Positions 8,887-15,498 of a stretch of DNA of 54,030 nt are shown here, piece after piece. Position numbers and translations under genes: made by a program. Origin of the DNA: an uncultured Lachnospiraceae bacterium (GTDB lineage: Bacteria > Bacillota > Clostridia > Lachnospirales > Lachnospiraceae); assembly GCA_910578405.1 (NCBI GenBank), contig CAJTQO010000011.1, forward strand, positions 27,524-81,553. Direction: 5' to 3'. The notes under the pieces were generated by a model that saw only the letters and a list, made by a program, of their open reading frames with translations, searched no databases and had not been told where the DNA came from. Every line of letters starts with the position of its first letter. Position 1 is the stretch's first letter.

Positions 8887-8910
8887 ATGAAAAGCAGACA
8901 TCCATCCTTA

Positions 8911-8946
8911 AAGGGGAGAGCGCAAACGCTCTTCCTTTTTCTTTTT
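8911..8946 (+). terminator. Intrinsic terminator after the chemoreceptor gene
   Basis: Stem GGGGAGAGCG with CGCTCTTCCT (two G-U pairs), loop CAAA, then TTTTTCTTTTT. Confidence 0.8.
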
Positions 8947-8965
8947 CAATTCGTATATCTTTCTC

Positions 8966-9018
8966 TTGACATCCGGGCAAAGAGTGATATAATGAACATA
9001 TGAACAGTTATTCATATG
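8966..9018 (+). promoter_or_regulatory. Promoter and ArsR-type operator of the metal operon
   Basis: -35 TTGACA (8966-8971), 16-base spacer with TG, extended -10 TATAAT (8988-8993). Directly at the expected start lies a perfect inverted repeat, CATATGAA (8997-9004) and TTCATATG (9011-9018), with a six-base centre. Size, sequence type and position fit operators of SmtB/CadC/CzrA repressors, so the regulator encoded next probably represses its own operon until metal binds. Confidence 0.75.
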
Positions 9019-9045
9019 AGAGACATCCAGAAAAGGAGGGTACAG

Positions 9046-9420
9046 ATGCGAAAAAGGGAGGAAGGGACAATAGAGCGCTGTGAGTATATTCATGTGCATG
9101 AAGACATCATAGCGAAAGTCAATGAGCAGATGCCAAAGGAGGATAAACTGTATGATTTGGCAGACTTTTTTAAAGTGTTTGCAGACTCTACCAGAATTAA
9201 AATCCTATATGTGCTGATGTGTTCCGAAATGTGCGTCTGTGACCTGGCAGGGATTCTGAATATGACCCAGTCGGCGATTTCCCACCAACTGCGCACTTTG
9301 AAGCAGATGGATTTGGTAAGGAACAGACGGGAGGGGAAGACCGTGTTTTATTCTTTGGCGGATGGGCATATTAAGACTATTTTAAGCCAGGGGCTGGATC
9401 ATATCGACGAAGAAGGCTAA
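9046..9420 (+). CDS. ArsR/SmtB family metal-sensing repressor (CadC-like)
   Basis: 124-residue winged-helix repressor. The N-terminus has CEYIHVHED (Cys and His ligand candidates, compare CadC). The DNA-binding core follows: DLADFFKVFADSTRIKILYVL, the metal motif SEMCVCDLA (two cysteines as in CadC/ArsR), and recognition helix MTQSAISHQLRTLKQ. The C-terminal helix has DGHIKTILSQGLDHI, whose Asp/His residues resemble the alpha-5 site of CzrA/SmtB. Both metal sites may therefore be present. Genes that follow encode an HMA protein and a Zn/Cd/Pb-type ATPase. ATG at 9046 is chosen for AAGGAGGG at 9033-9040; an upstream ATG at 9016 lies inside the operator. Confidence 0.9.
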   Translation: MRKREEGTIERCEYIHVHEDIIAKVNEQMPKEDKLYDLADFFKVFADSTRIKILYVLMCSEMCVCDLAGILNMTQSAISHQLRTLKQMDLVRNRREGKTVFYSLADGHIKTILSQGLDHIDEEG

Positions 9421-9545
9421 AGCGGCATTTGGGCTTGCATGGAAAAGGCACAGAATGAAAAACCAGCGGAACCGGATGGGGCGGAGTGTGGGTAACTGGA
9501 AAATGTAAAATGAAATAAGGCGGAAAAGTTTAGGAGGAGAACGGA

Positions 9546-9767
9546 ATGAAGAAAACTTACATTTTAGAAGATTTGGACTGCGCGCACTGCGCAGCGGAGA
9601 TTGAAGCGGCAGTGGGGAAGCTGGACGGCGTAATAAGCAGTACGGTCACATTCCTGACGCAGAAGCTGACGGTGGACGTGGAGGATGCGAAAGCGGGCAA
9701 GATTACAAAGGAAATTAAGAAAGTGGTTAAGAAGTTCGAGCCGGATGTGGAAGTTGTGGAAAAATAA
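9546..9767 (+). CDS. Heavy-metal-associated (HMA) domain protein
   Basis: 73 residues, a single ferredoxin-like HMA domain with the metal loop LDCAHCA near residues 9-15. The rest (EIEAAVGKLDGVISSTVTFL and KLTVDVED) fits the family. It resembles the N-terminal domain normally fused to CadA/ZntA ATPases. The ATPase encoded 27 bases downstream lacks that domain, so this protein probably acts as its detached metal-binding domain or chaperone. Strong AGGAGG ribosome site. The 125-base gap before it holds no other gene that I can support. Confidence 0.9.
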   Translation: MKKTYILEDLDCAHCAAEIEAAVGKLDGVISSTVTFLTQKLTVDVEDAKAGKITKEIKKVVKKFEPDVEVVEK

Positions 9768-9794
9768 ACACAGGCGGAAAGCGCAGGGTGAAAA

Positions 9795-11660
9795 ATGAGC
9801 AGGAAATTAAAGAAGCGGATGCGAAGGGTAGGCATTGGGGCGGCGGTTTATTTGGCGGCAGCATTGTTTTCCCACCTGGCTCCTGATAAAAATAGATATG
9901 TGGAACTGGCTTTGTTTTTAGCGGCATATGGGATAATTGGCGGTGATGTGGTAAAAAAAGCAGTGCAGAATATTGGCCATGGGCAGGTGTTTGACGAGAA
10001 TTTCCTGATGATGATTGCCACGGTGGGGGCATTTTTCGTGGGAGATTACCCGGAAGCAGTGGCGGTGATGCTGTTTTACCAGGTCGGGGAATGTTTTCAG
10101 TCATATGCGGTGAATAAGTCCAGGAAATCCATTACAGCGTTGATGGATATCCGGCCGGACAGTGCCAATGTAATACGGGACGGGGAAACGGTAGAGGTCA
10201 GGCCGGAAGAAGTGGCAATTGGAGAACGGATACTGGTCAGGCCAGGGGAAAGGATTCCATTGGACGGTGTGGTATGTAAGGGGAATTCCTCCCTGGACAC
10301 TATGGCTCTGACAGGGGAAAGCGTACCCCGGGACGTGGAGGAAGGGGAAGCTGTGATTAGCGGATGCGTCAACTTATCCGGCGTGCTGGAAGTGGAAGTG
10401 AAGAAAAATTACGGGGAATCCACGGTGGCTAAAATTCTGGATTTGGTGGAAAATGCCAGCGGCAAAAAGTCGGAGGCGGAGCATTTTATCACAAAGTTTG
10501 CTAGGTATTATACGCCTGTGGTCGTAGTGTGCGCAGCGCTGCTGGCAGTGGCAGGGCCGTTAGCGGCGGGCGGGGATTGGTCGGCCTGGATATACCGGGC
10601 GTTAAGTTTCCTTGTGATTTCCTGTCCCTGCGCATTGGTGATTAGTATCCCGCTTGGTTTCTTTGGAGGGCTGGGAGGGGCCAGTAAGAGTGGAATTCTC
10701 ATAAAGGGAAGCAATTACCTGGAGGCTCTTGCCGATGCGGAAATGGTGGTGATGGACAAAACAGGAACTTTGACCAAGGGGACTTTTTGCGTAGCGAAGA
10801 CAGTGACGGCAGGCGAAGCCACCAAACAGGAGCTGTTAGAAAAGGCGGCGTATGCGGAAAGCTATTCCAACCATCCGATTTCCGCGTCCCTGCGTGCGGC
10901 TTATGCGGCGGGCGGAAAGGAGATAAATCCGGCCAGAGTGGGCCAGGTGGAAGAGATTGCAGGGCATGGGATTTGCGCCGTAGTGGATGGGAAAACGGTA
11001 TATGCAGGCAATGGCAGGCTGATGAAACGCCAGGGTCTGCAGCCTTTGGAGGCAGAGGAGAATGGCACGGTAGTCCATGTGGCGCAGGAAGGCGATTATC
11101 TTGGTTATATCTTGATTGCGGATGAGGTGAAGGAAGACGCCAGGAAAGCCATTGATGGGTTTAAAGCGGCCGGAATGAAGAAAATCGTGATGCTGACTGG
11201 AGACAGAAAACGGACGGCGGAAAGCGTAGCCGGGCAACTGGGCGTGCCGGAGGTATATGCGGAGCTGCTTCCCGCAGATAAAGTGGAGCGGATGGAACGG
11301 CTGTTTGCGGCCAAATCGGAGAAAGGGAAACTGATATTTGTAGGGGACGGCATAAACGATGCGCCTGTGTTAGCCAGGGCGGATATTGGCGTGGCGATGG
11401 GCGGGCTTGGTTCGGATGCGGCCATTGAAGCGGCGGATGTGGTCATTATGACCGATGAGCCGTCCAAAATCGTGGAGGCCATCCGCATTTCCAAGAGGAC
11501 TCTTGGCATAGTGAAACAAAATATTATATTTGCCATTGGCGTAAAAGCGCTGGTTTTATTGCTTGCCGCAATAGGCATGGCTTCCATGTGGGCGGCTGTG
11601 TTTGCCGATGTGGGAGTGGCGGTCATTGCTATTTTGAATGCTATGCGGGCCATGCGGTGA
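9795..11660 (+). CDS. P1B-2 type heavy-metal ATPase (Zn/Cd/Pb efflux, CadA/ZntA-like)
   Basis: 621-residue P-type ATPase. Key sites: actuator TGES (about 170), membrane metal site SCPCALVIS (about 276), phosphorylation site DKTGTLTKG (about 321), SNHPIS, MLTGDRKRTAE, and hinge GDGINDAPVLARADIGVAMG (about 517). Zn/Cd/Pb specificity is suggested by the C-terminal membrane pair GVKALVLL (Lys) and FADVGVAVIAILNAMR (Asp-x-Gly), the P1B-2 signature. There is no N-terminal CxxC domain; the first residues are basic and lead straight into membrane helices. With the repressor and HMA protein it forms a metal-export operon ending at a terminator. Start ATG has a modest GGGTG site. Confidence 0.93.
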   Translation: MSRKLKKRMRRVGIGAAVYLAAALFSHLAPDKNRYVELALFLAAYGIIGGDVVKKAVQNIGHGQVFDENFLMMIATVGAFFVGDYPEAVAVMLFYQVGECFQSYAVNKSRKSITALMDIRPDSANVIRDGETVEVRPEEVAIGERILVRPGERIPLDGVVCKGNSSLDTMALTGESVPRDVEEGEAVISGCVNLSGVLEVEVKKNYGESTVAKILDLVENASGKKSEAEHFITKFARYYTPVVVVCAALLAVAGPLAAGGDWSAWIYRALSFLVISCPCALVISIPLGFFGGLGGASKSGILIKGSNYLEALADAEMVVMDKTGTLTKGTFCVAKTVTAGEATKQELLEKAAYAESYSNHPISASLRAAYAAGGKEINPARVGQVEEIAGHGICAVVDGKTVYAGNGRLMKRQGLQPLEAEENGTVVHVAQEGDYLGYILIADEVKEDARKAIDGFKAAGMKKIVMLTGDRKRTAESVAGQLGVPEVYAELLPADKVERMERLFAAKSEKGKLIFVGDGINDAPVLARADIGVAMGGLGSDAAIEAADVVIMTDEPSKIVEAIRISKRTLGIVKQNIIFAIGVKALVLLLAAIGMASMWAAVFADVGVAVIAILNAMRAMR

Positions 11661-11692
11661 CGGATTTATAAAAAATGCGTAAAATAAAGTAA

Positions 11693-11746
11693 GGTTTGGG
11701 CGTTGGCTTATCAAACAGGCAGCGTCCAAATCTTTCGCTTTTTTTA
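11693..11746 (+). terminator. Terminator of the metal-efflux operon
   Basis: GGTTTGGGCGTTGGC pairs with GGCAGCGTCCAAATC using several G-U pairs, followed by a T-rich run ending in seven T (11739-11745). Confidence 0.65.
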
Positions 11747-11799
11747 GATAAATACATATTTAAGTAGGAAAAATTTTTCTATTATGCTATAATTCTCTT

Positions 11800-11971
11800 A
11801 TAATTACCCGATATATTTATTGATGAATTTGCCGAAAAGTCCCGGCCGGTAGCGGGGACGGCAGTAAAAACGCAAATTTAATAAAATCTTAATATACCAA
11901 AAAAGCGCATAAATGCGGCGTTTTGGACCGGAACAGGTCTTCAGCGCGGTGACTAACAGGTTCTTTTTTTG
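11800..11971 (+). ncRNA. Candidate structured small RNA or leader before the SSB-like gene
   Basis: The 385-base gap has an extended -10 (TGC followed by TATAAT, 11785-11793) and then about 170 bases with three foldable elements. One is a bulged stem TGCCG...GTCCC with GGGGAC..GGCA (11830-11863). The second is CCAAAA..GCGCAT with ATGCG..TTTTGG (about 11907-11936). The third is an imperfect stem GAAC/GTTC ending in seven T (about 11931-11970), which looks like a terminator. A second -10-like TATATT lies beyond it (about 11982), before the coding start. I do not recognise the family. Confidence 0.4.
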
Positions 11972-12045
11972 GAAAAATGCGGTATATTAGTATTACATTA
12001 CAGGAAAAAATTCTTAAAGAGTAAGATAAGAAGGGAGAACTAAAA

Positions 12046-12675
12046 ATGACAGATAAGGTAATTGAAAACAACCAGGTGGTAATTATGGGAGAAATCGTGA
12101 GCGATTTTACTTTCAGCCATGAGATATTTGGCGAGGGTTTTTATATGGTGGATGTAAGCGTGGAGCGTCTGAGCGATTCCATCGACATAATTCCGCTGAT
12201 GGTATCTGAGAGGCTTCTTGACGTGAGAGGGGACTATAAGGGGATGTACATAGTGGTAAACGGGCAGTTCCGCTCTTATAACAGACATGAGGAAAGGAAG
12301 AACAAGCTGGTGCTTTCCGTGTTTGCAAGGGAGATAGATTTTGTGGAAGAAATTGGGGAGAACACGAAGTCCAACCAGATTTTTTTAGACGGGTATATTT
12401 GTAAAGAGCCGATTTACCGGAAAACGCCTTTGGGAAGGGAGATTGCGGACTTGCTGCTTGCTGTGAACAGGCCGTATGGCAAGTCGGATTATATTCCTTG
12501 CATCTGTTGGGGGAGGAACGCCCGGTTTGCCAGCAACTTTGAAGTGGGGGCAAGATGTGCGGTATGGGGCAGGATCCAGAGCAGGGAATATATGAAAAAG
12601 ATATCCGAGGAGCAGTTGGAGAAACGCGTTGCATATGAGGTGTCGGTAAGCAAGCTGGAACTGGTAGGGGATTGA
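12046..12675 (+). CDS. Single-stranded DNA-binding protein-like, two OB folds
   Basis: 209 residues with two OB-fold-like halves. The first (about 8-95) has NNQVVIMGEIVSDFTFSHE and MYIVVNGQFRSYNRHE. The second (about 106-205) has QIFLDGYICKEPIYRKTPLG, REIADLLLAVNRPYGKSDYI then PCICWGRNARFASNF, and AVWGRIQSREYMKK. The second half reads like a normal SSB OB fold, the first is more diverged. It lacks the acidic C-terminal tip (DDDIPF type) that recruits partners in housekeeping SSB, so it is probably a paralogue rather than the main SSB. Start has GGGAG ten bases upstream. Alone in its unit. Confidence 0.8.
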   Translation: MTDKVIENNQVVIMGEIVSDFTFSHEIFGEGFYMVDVSVERLSDSIDIIPLMVSERLLDVRGDYKGMYIVVNGQFRSYNRHEERKNKLVLSVFAREIDFVEEIGENTKSNQIFLDGYICKEPIYRKTPLGREIADLLLAVNRPYGKSDYIPCICWGRNARFASNFEVGARCAVWGRIQSREYMKKISEEQLEKRVAYEVSVSKLELVGD

Positions 12676-12738
12676 AACGCCGTCCCATCTGTAGAAAAAA
12701 CGGACAGGGTGTGGGCGGCATGTCTGAAAATAAAATAG

Positions 12739-12767
12739 TTGCTTCTGACGTATAGCTGTGTTATGAT
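12739..12767 (+). promoter_or_regulatory. Promoter of the CobO-like gene
   Basis: -35 TTGCTT (12739-12744), 17-base spacer, -10 TATGAT (12762-12767), about 35 bases before the coding start. Confidence 0.65.
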
Positions 12768-12802
12768 ATGCCATATACCGTAAAAATACATAGGAGACGG
12801 AT

Positions 12803-13288
12803 GTGGAGATGGGAAAAATATCAATTTATAATAGCGATGGGCAGGGGAAAGCCCCTGCGGCGTTGGGCAGGGCAGTGTGGATGGCATGTCGCGGGAAAGA
12901 TGTGATGGTGGTTCAGTTCCTGAAAGGGAACGGACTGGATGGTTCAGAGTTTTTAAGGAGGCTGGAACCGGAGATCAAGGTGTTTTGCTTTGAGAAAACG
13001 GATGAGAATTTTGCGCAATTGTCACAGGCGCAGCAGGCAGAGGAGATTGGCAATATCAAGAACGGGCTGAATTTTGCAAAAAAGGTGCTTACAACAGGAG
13101 AATGTGATCTTTTGATTCTGGACGAGGTACTTGGACTGGTAAACAATCATATTGTATCGTTAGAGGAATTGAAGAGTCTGTTGATGATTGGCGGGGATAC
13201 CGATACGGATATTATTATGACGGGGCTTGTGCCGGAAGAGGAGGTTTGCGCCCTGGCGGATGAAGTGGTGATTACACAGTCCAGATGA
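12803..13288 (+). CDS. CobO/CobA-type corrinoid adenosyltransferase homologue with altered P-loop
   Basis: 161 residues matching the ATP:corrinoid adenosyltransferase CobA/CobO fold across their length: VMVVQFLKG near 34-42, CDLLILDEVLGLV near 100-112, and MTGLVPEEEVCALADEVV at the end. In the family the N-terminal loop reads GxGKGKTT. Here it is SDGQGKAP (residues 11-18), which keeps the Lys but replaces the Thr pair with Ala-Pro. CobA usually also begins with a longer N-terminal segment. ATP binding may be changed, so the enzyme activity is doubtful. No cobalamin genes are near. GTG at 12803 fits AGGAG at 12792-12796; ATG at 12809 is the alternative. Confidence 0.75.
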   Translation: MEMGKISIYNSDGQGKAPAALGRAVWMACRGKDVMVVQFLKGNGLDGSEFLRRLEPEIKVFCFEKTDENFAQLSQAQQAEEIGNIKNGLNFAKKVLTTGECDLLILDEVLGLVNNHIVSLEELKSLLMIGGDTDTDIIMTGLVPEEEVCALADEVVITQSR

Positions 13289-13328
13289 TAAAAGACGCTT
13301 TTCGGAAAGAGAAATCGGAAATCATGGA

Positions 13329-13357
13329 TTGACAGTTATAACGCAGAATGATATGAT
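13329..13357 (+). promoter_or_regulatory. Promoter of the lysine-riboswitch/dap transcript
   Basis: Near-consensus -35 TTGACA (13329-13334), 17-base spacer, -10 TATGAT (13352-13357), placing the start just before the riboswitch. Confidence 0.85.
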
Positions 13358-13371
13358 ATTTTCATAAGTTG

Positions 13372-13537
13372 GAGATAGAGGTTGCGTATTTCATCAGTAG
13401 TTTTCCGGATGTGGCTGGCACAGGGGAAGGGAAAGGAAAGGGGAATGCGCCGAAAGGAGATGGTTCCAGGCAGCCATAGCCTTGGGAGTGCAGTTAAGAG
13501 CTGTACGACTGTCATCAATACGATGGGGCGCTATCCG
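13372..13537 (+). promoter_or_regulatory. Lysine riboswitch (L-box)
   Basis: The L-box core is readable in order: GAGGTTGCG near 13378-13386, CAGTAG near 13395, the purine-rich GGGGAAGGG, TGCGCCGAAAGGAGATGG near 13446-13463, CTTGGGAGTGCAG, a GAGCTGTACGACTGTCA segment, and closing GGGGCGCTATC. P1 forms between GATAG (13374-13378) and CTATC (13531-13535). It lies upstream of dapA and dapB, exactly the expected target. A terminator follows at 13626-13655. Lysine binding should therefore favour premature termination. Confidence 0.92.
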
Positions 13538-13625
13538 AAGATTACTTTTCCAGCGGCAGGCCGCAGGGAGTTTAGAGGAAACAGGAAATTCCGCATGGGC
13601 GGGAAATCCGGGATGAAGTAATCAC

Positions 13626-13655
13626 AAGCCGGCGCATATCGTGCCGGCTTTCTTT
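13626..13655 (+). terminator. Regulated terminator (expression platform) of the L-box
   Basis: AAGCCGGC (13626-13633) pairs with GCCGGCTT (13643-13650), then TCTTT. It sits between the aptamer and dapA, consistent with transcription attenuation. The remaining bases to the dapA start show no further signal beyond the ribosome site. Confidence 0.85.
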
Positions 13656-13751
13656 CACATAAGGGTAGCTGGAAAAGCTTAGCGTCCGTTGTTGCCTTAT
13701 AGGATAGTGTCCATGGAGGCAAGCGTTCGATTAAATTAGGAGGTATGGAAA

Positions 13752-14636
13752 ATGGCTGTTTTTAAAGGCGCCGGTGTGGCGATTGTTACACCTTTTCAGG
13801 AAAACGGTGATGTGGATTATGGGAAATTTGCAGAATTGGTGGAATTCCAGGTCAAAAATGGGACGGATGCAATTATTGTATGCGGGACTACCGGGGAGGC
13901 GTCGACCTTAACCCACGAGGAGCATTTGGACGTAATCCGGTATTGTGTGGAGAAGGTGGCCGGCAGGGTTCCGGTAGTGGCCGGCACTGGTTCCAATTGC
14001 ACACAGACGGCGGTTTATCTGTCACAGGAGGCGGAGAAGAGCGGTGTGGACGCTCTCCTTTTGGTAACGCCTTATTATAATAAGGCAACCCAAAAAGGGC
14101 TTTACCAGCATTTTAAAGCAGTGGCGGATGCGGTGAAAATCCCGGCAATTCTGTATAATGTGCCAAGCAGGACGGGTTGCAATATCCTGCCGGAAACGGT
14201 AGTGAAGCTTTGCAGTGAGGTGGAGAATATTGTAGGAGTAAAGGAAGCCAGCGGCAATATTTCCCAAGTGATGAAATTAATGGCCCTGGCGGATGGCAAA
14301 GTGGATTTGTATTCGGGCAATGACGATCAGATTGTGCCGTTGCTTGCCTTGGGCGGAAAAGGCGTTATTTCTGTGCTTTCCAATGTGGCGCCAAAGGAAA
14401 CCCACGAGATATGCAGTAAATTTTTTGAAGGCGATCTGGAAGGGAGCCGCACGCTGCAGCTTAAGGCATTGGAGTTATGTGAAGCGCTGTTTTGTGAGGT
14501 GAATCCGATTCCGGTTAAGAAAGCGCTGAATCTGATGGGGATGGGCGCAGGCGCTTTGCGGATGCCGCTTTCGGAGATGGACGAAGGGAATGTGCCGAAG
14601 TTAGAGAAGGCGATGAAGAATTTCGGACTGCTGTAA
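13752..14636 (+). CDS. dapA: 4-hydroxy-tetrahydrodipicolinate synthase
   Basis: First committed enzyme of lysine and diaminopimelate synthesis, joining pyruvate and aspartate semialdehyde. 294 residues, the normal family length. A TIM barrel with GTTGEASTL (residues about 45-53), TPYYNKATQKGLYQHF (catalytic Tyr near 107), YNVPSRTG (Tyr near 135) and the Schiff-base Lys in GVKEASGN (near 163). AGGAGGT ribosome site directly upstream. First gene after the lysine riboswitch and followed by dapB. Confidence 0.98.
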   Translation: MAVFKGAGVAIVTPFQENGDVDYGKFAELVEFQVKNGTDAIIVCGTTGEASTLTHEEHLDVIRYCVEKVAGRVPVVAGTGSNCTQTAVYLSQEAEKSGVDALLLVTPYYNKATQKGLYQHFKAVADAVKIPAILYNVPSRTGCNILPETVVKLCSEVENIVGVKEASGNISQVMKLMALADGKVDLYSGNDDQIVPLLALGGKGVISVLSNVAPKETHEICSKFFEGDLEGSRTLQLKALELCEALFCEVNPIPVKKALNLMGMGAGALRMPLSEMDEGNVPKLEKAMKNFGLL

Positions 14637-14707
14637 AAAAGAATTTTGCAGGCGCGGTTTCCGGGATAAAGAAAGGGAAGAAAGGTTTGGAAGAGGGCTA
14701 AGGAAAA

Positions 14708-15463
14708 ATGACGAAAGTAATTATGCACGGCTGCAACGGCAAGATGGGACAGATAATCACCGGGCTGGCGGCAGCGGATGAGGAAATAGAAATTGTGGCA
14801 GGCGTGGACGCTTACGACGATGGCAGGAATAAGTATCCGGTATTTAGCAGTATGGAGCAATGTAACATAGATGCGGATGTGGTGATTGATTTCAGTACGG
14901 CTGCTGCAGTGGATGGGCTTTTGGCGCATTGCGCCTCCAAGGCACTTCCATGTGTGCTTTGCACCACAGGGCTTTCGGAAGCGCAGTTAGGGAAAGTGAA
15001 GGAGGCTTCGGCCCAAACGGCTATTTTGAAGTCTGCCAATATGTCGTTAGGCATTAATATGTTTCTAAAGCTGTTAAAGGAAGCGGCAGGGGTATTGGCG
15101 CCGGCCGGCTTTGATATGGAAATTGTGGAGAAGCACCATAACCAGAAGGTGGATGCGCCCAGCGGGACGGCATTGGCTCTGGCCGATTCCATTAACGAGG
15201 AATTGGGGAATGCGTATGAATATGTATACGACAGAAGCGGCCGCAGACAGGCGCGTGTGAAGAAAGAGATTGGAATCAGCGCTGTGCGGGGAGGGACTAT
15301 TGTAGGCGACCATGATGTGATTTTTGCCGGCCCGGATGAAGTGGTCACTTTTTCCCATACGGCTTATTCCAAAGCAGTTTTTGGGAAAGGGGCCATCCAG
15401 GCGGCAAAATTCCTGGCAGGGAAGCCGGCAGGCATGTATGATATGAGCGATGTGATTGGGTAG
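14708..15463 (+). CDS. dapB: 4-hydroxy-tetrahydrodipicolinate reductase
   Basis: 251 residues, full length. The N-terminal Rossmann fold carries VIMHGCNGKMGQ (residues 4-15). The substrate loop is EIVEKHHNQKVDAPSGTALA (catalytic His pair near 140, Lys near 144). CTTGLS and SANMSLGINMF are family landmarks. It reduces the DapA product with NAD(P)H. 71 bases after dapA, AAGGA before the start. Under the same L-box control as dapA. Confidence 0.97.
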   Translation: MTKVIMHGCNGKMGQIITGLAAADEEIEIVAGVDAYDDGRNKYPVFSSMEQCNIDADVVIDFSTAAAVDGLLAHCASKALPCVLCTTGLSEAQLGKVKEASAQTAILKSANMSLGINMFLKLLKEAAGVLAPAGFDMEIVEKHHNQKVDAPSGTALALADSINEELGNAYEYVYDRSGRRQARVKKEIGISAVRGGTIVGDHDVIFAGPDEVVTFSHTAYSKAVFGKGAIQAAKFLAGKPAGMYDMSDVIG

Positions 15464-15498
15464 ACGGGAAAGGTTTTCAAAGGAAGGGCATAGGGAAA

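Noticed and set aside
11830..11863. Cyclic-di-GMP-I riboswitch, because of a CCGGCCGGTAGCGGGG-like stretch
   Set aside because: The conserved CACGCACAGGGCAAACC core and the tetraloop region are absent.
13382..13621. Open frame of 79 codons across the L-box
   Set aside because: It coincides with the lysine riboswitch and has no ribosome site; RNA structure explains the sequence.
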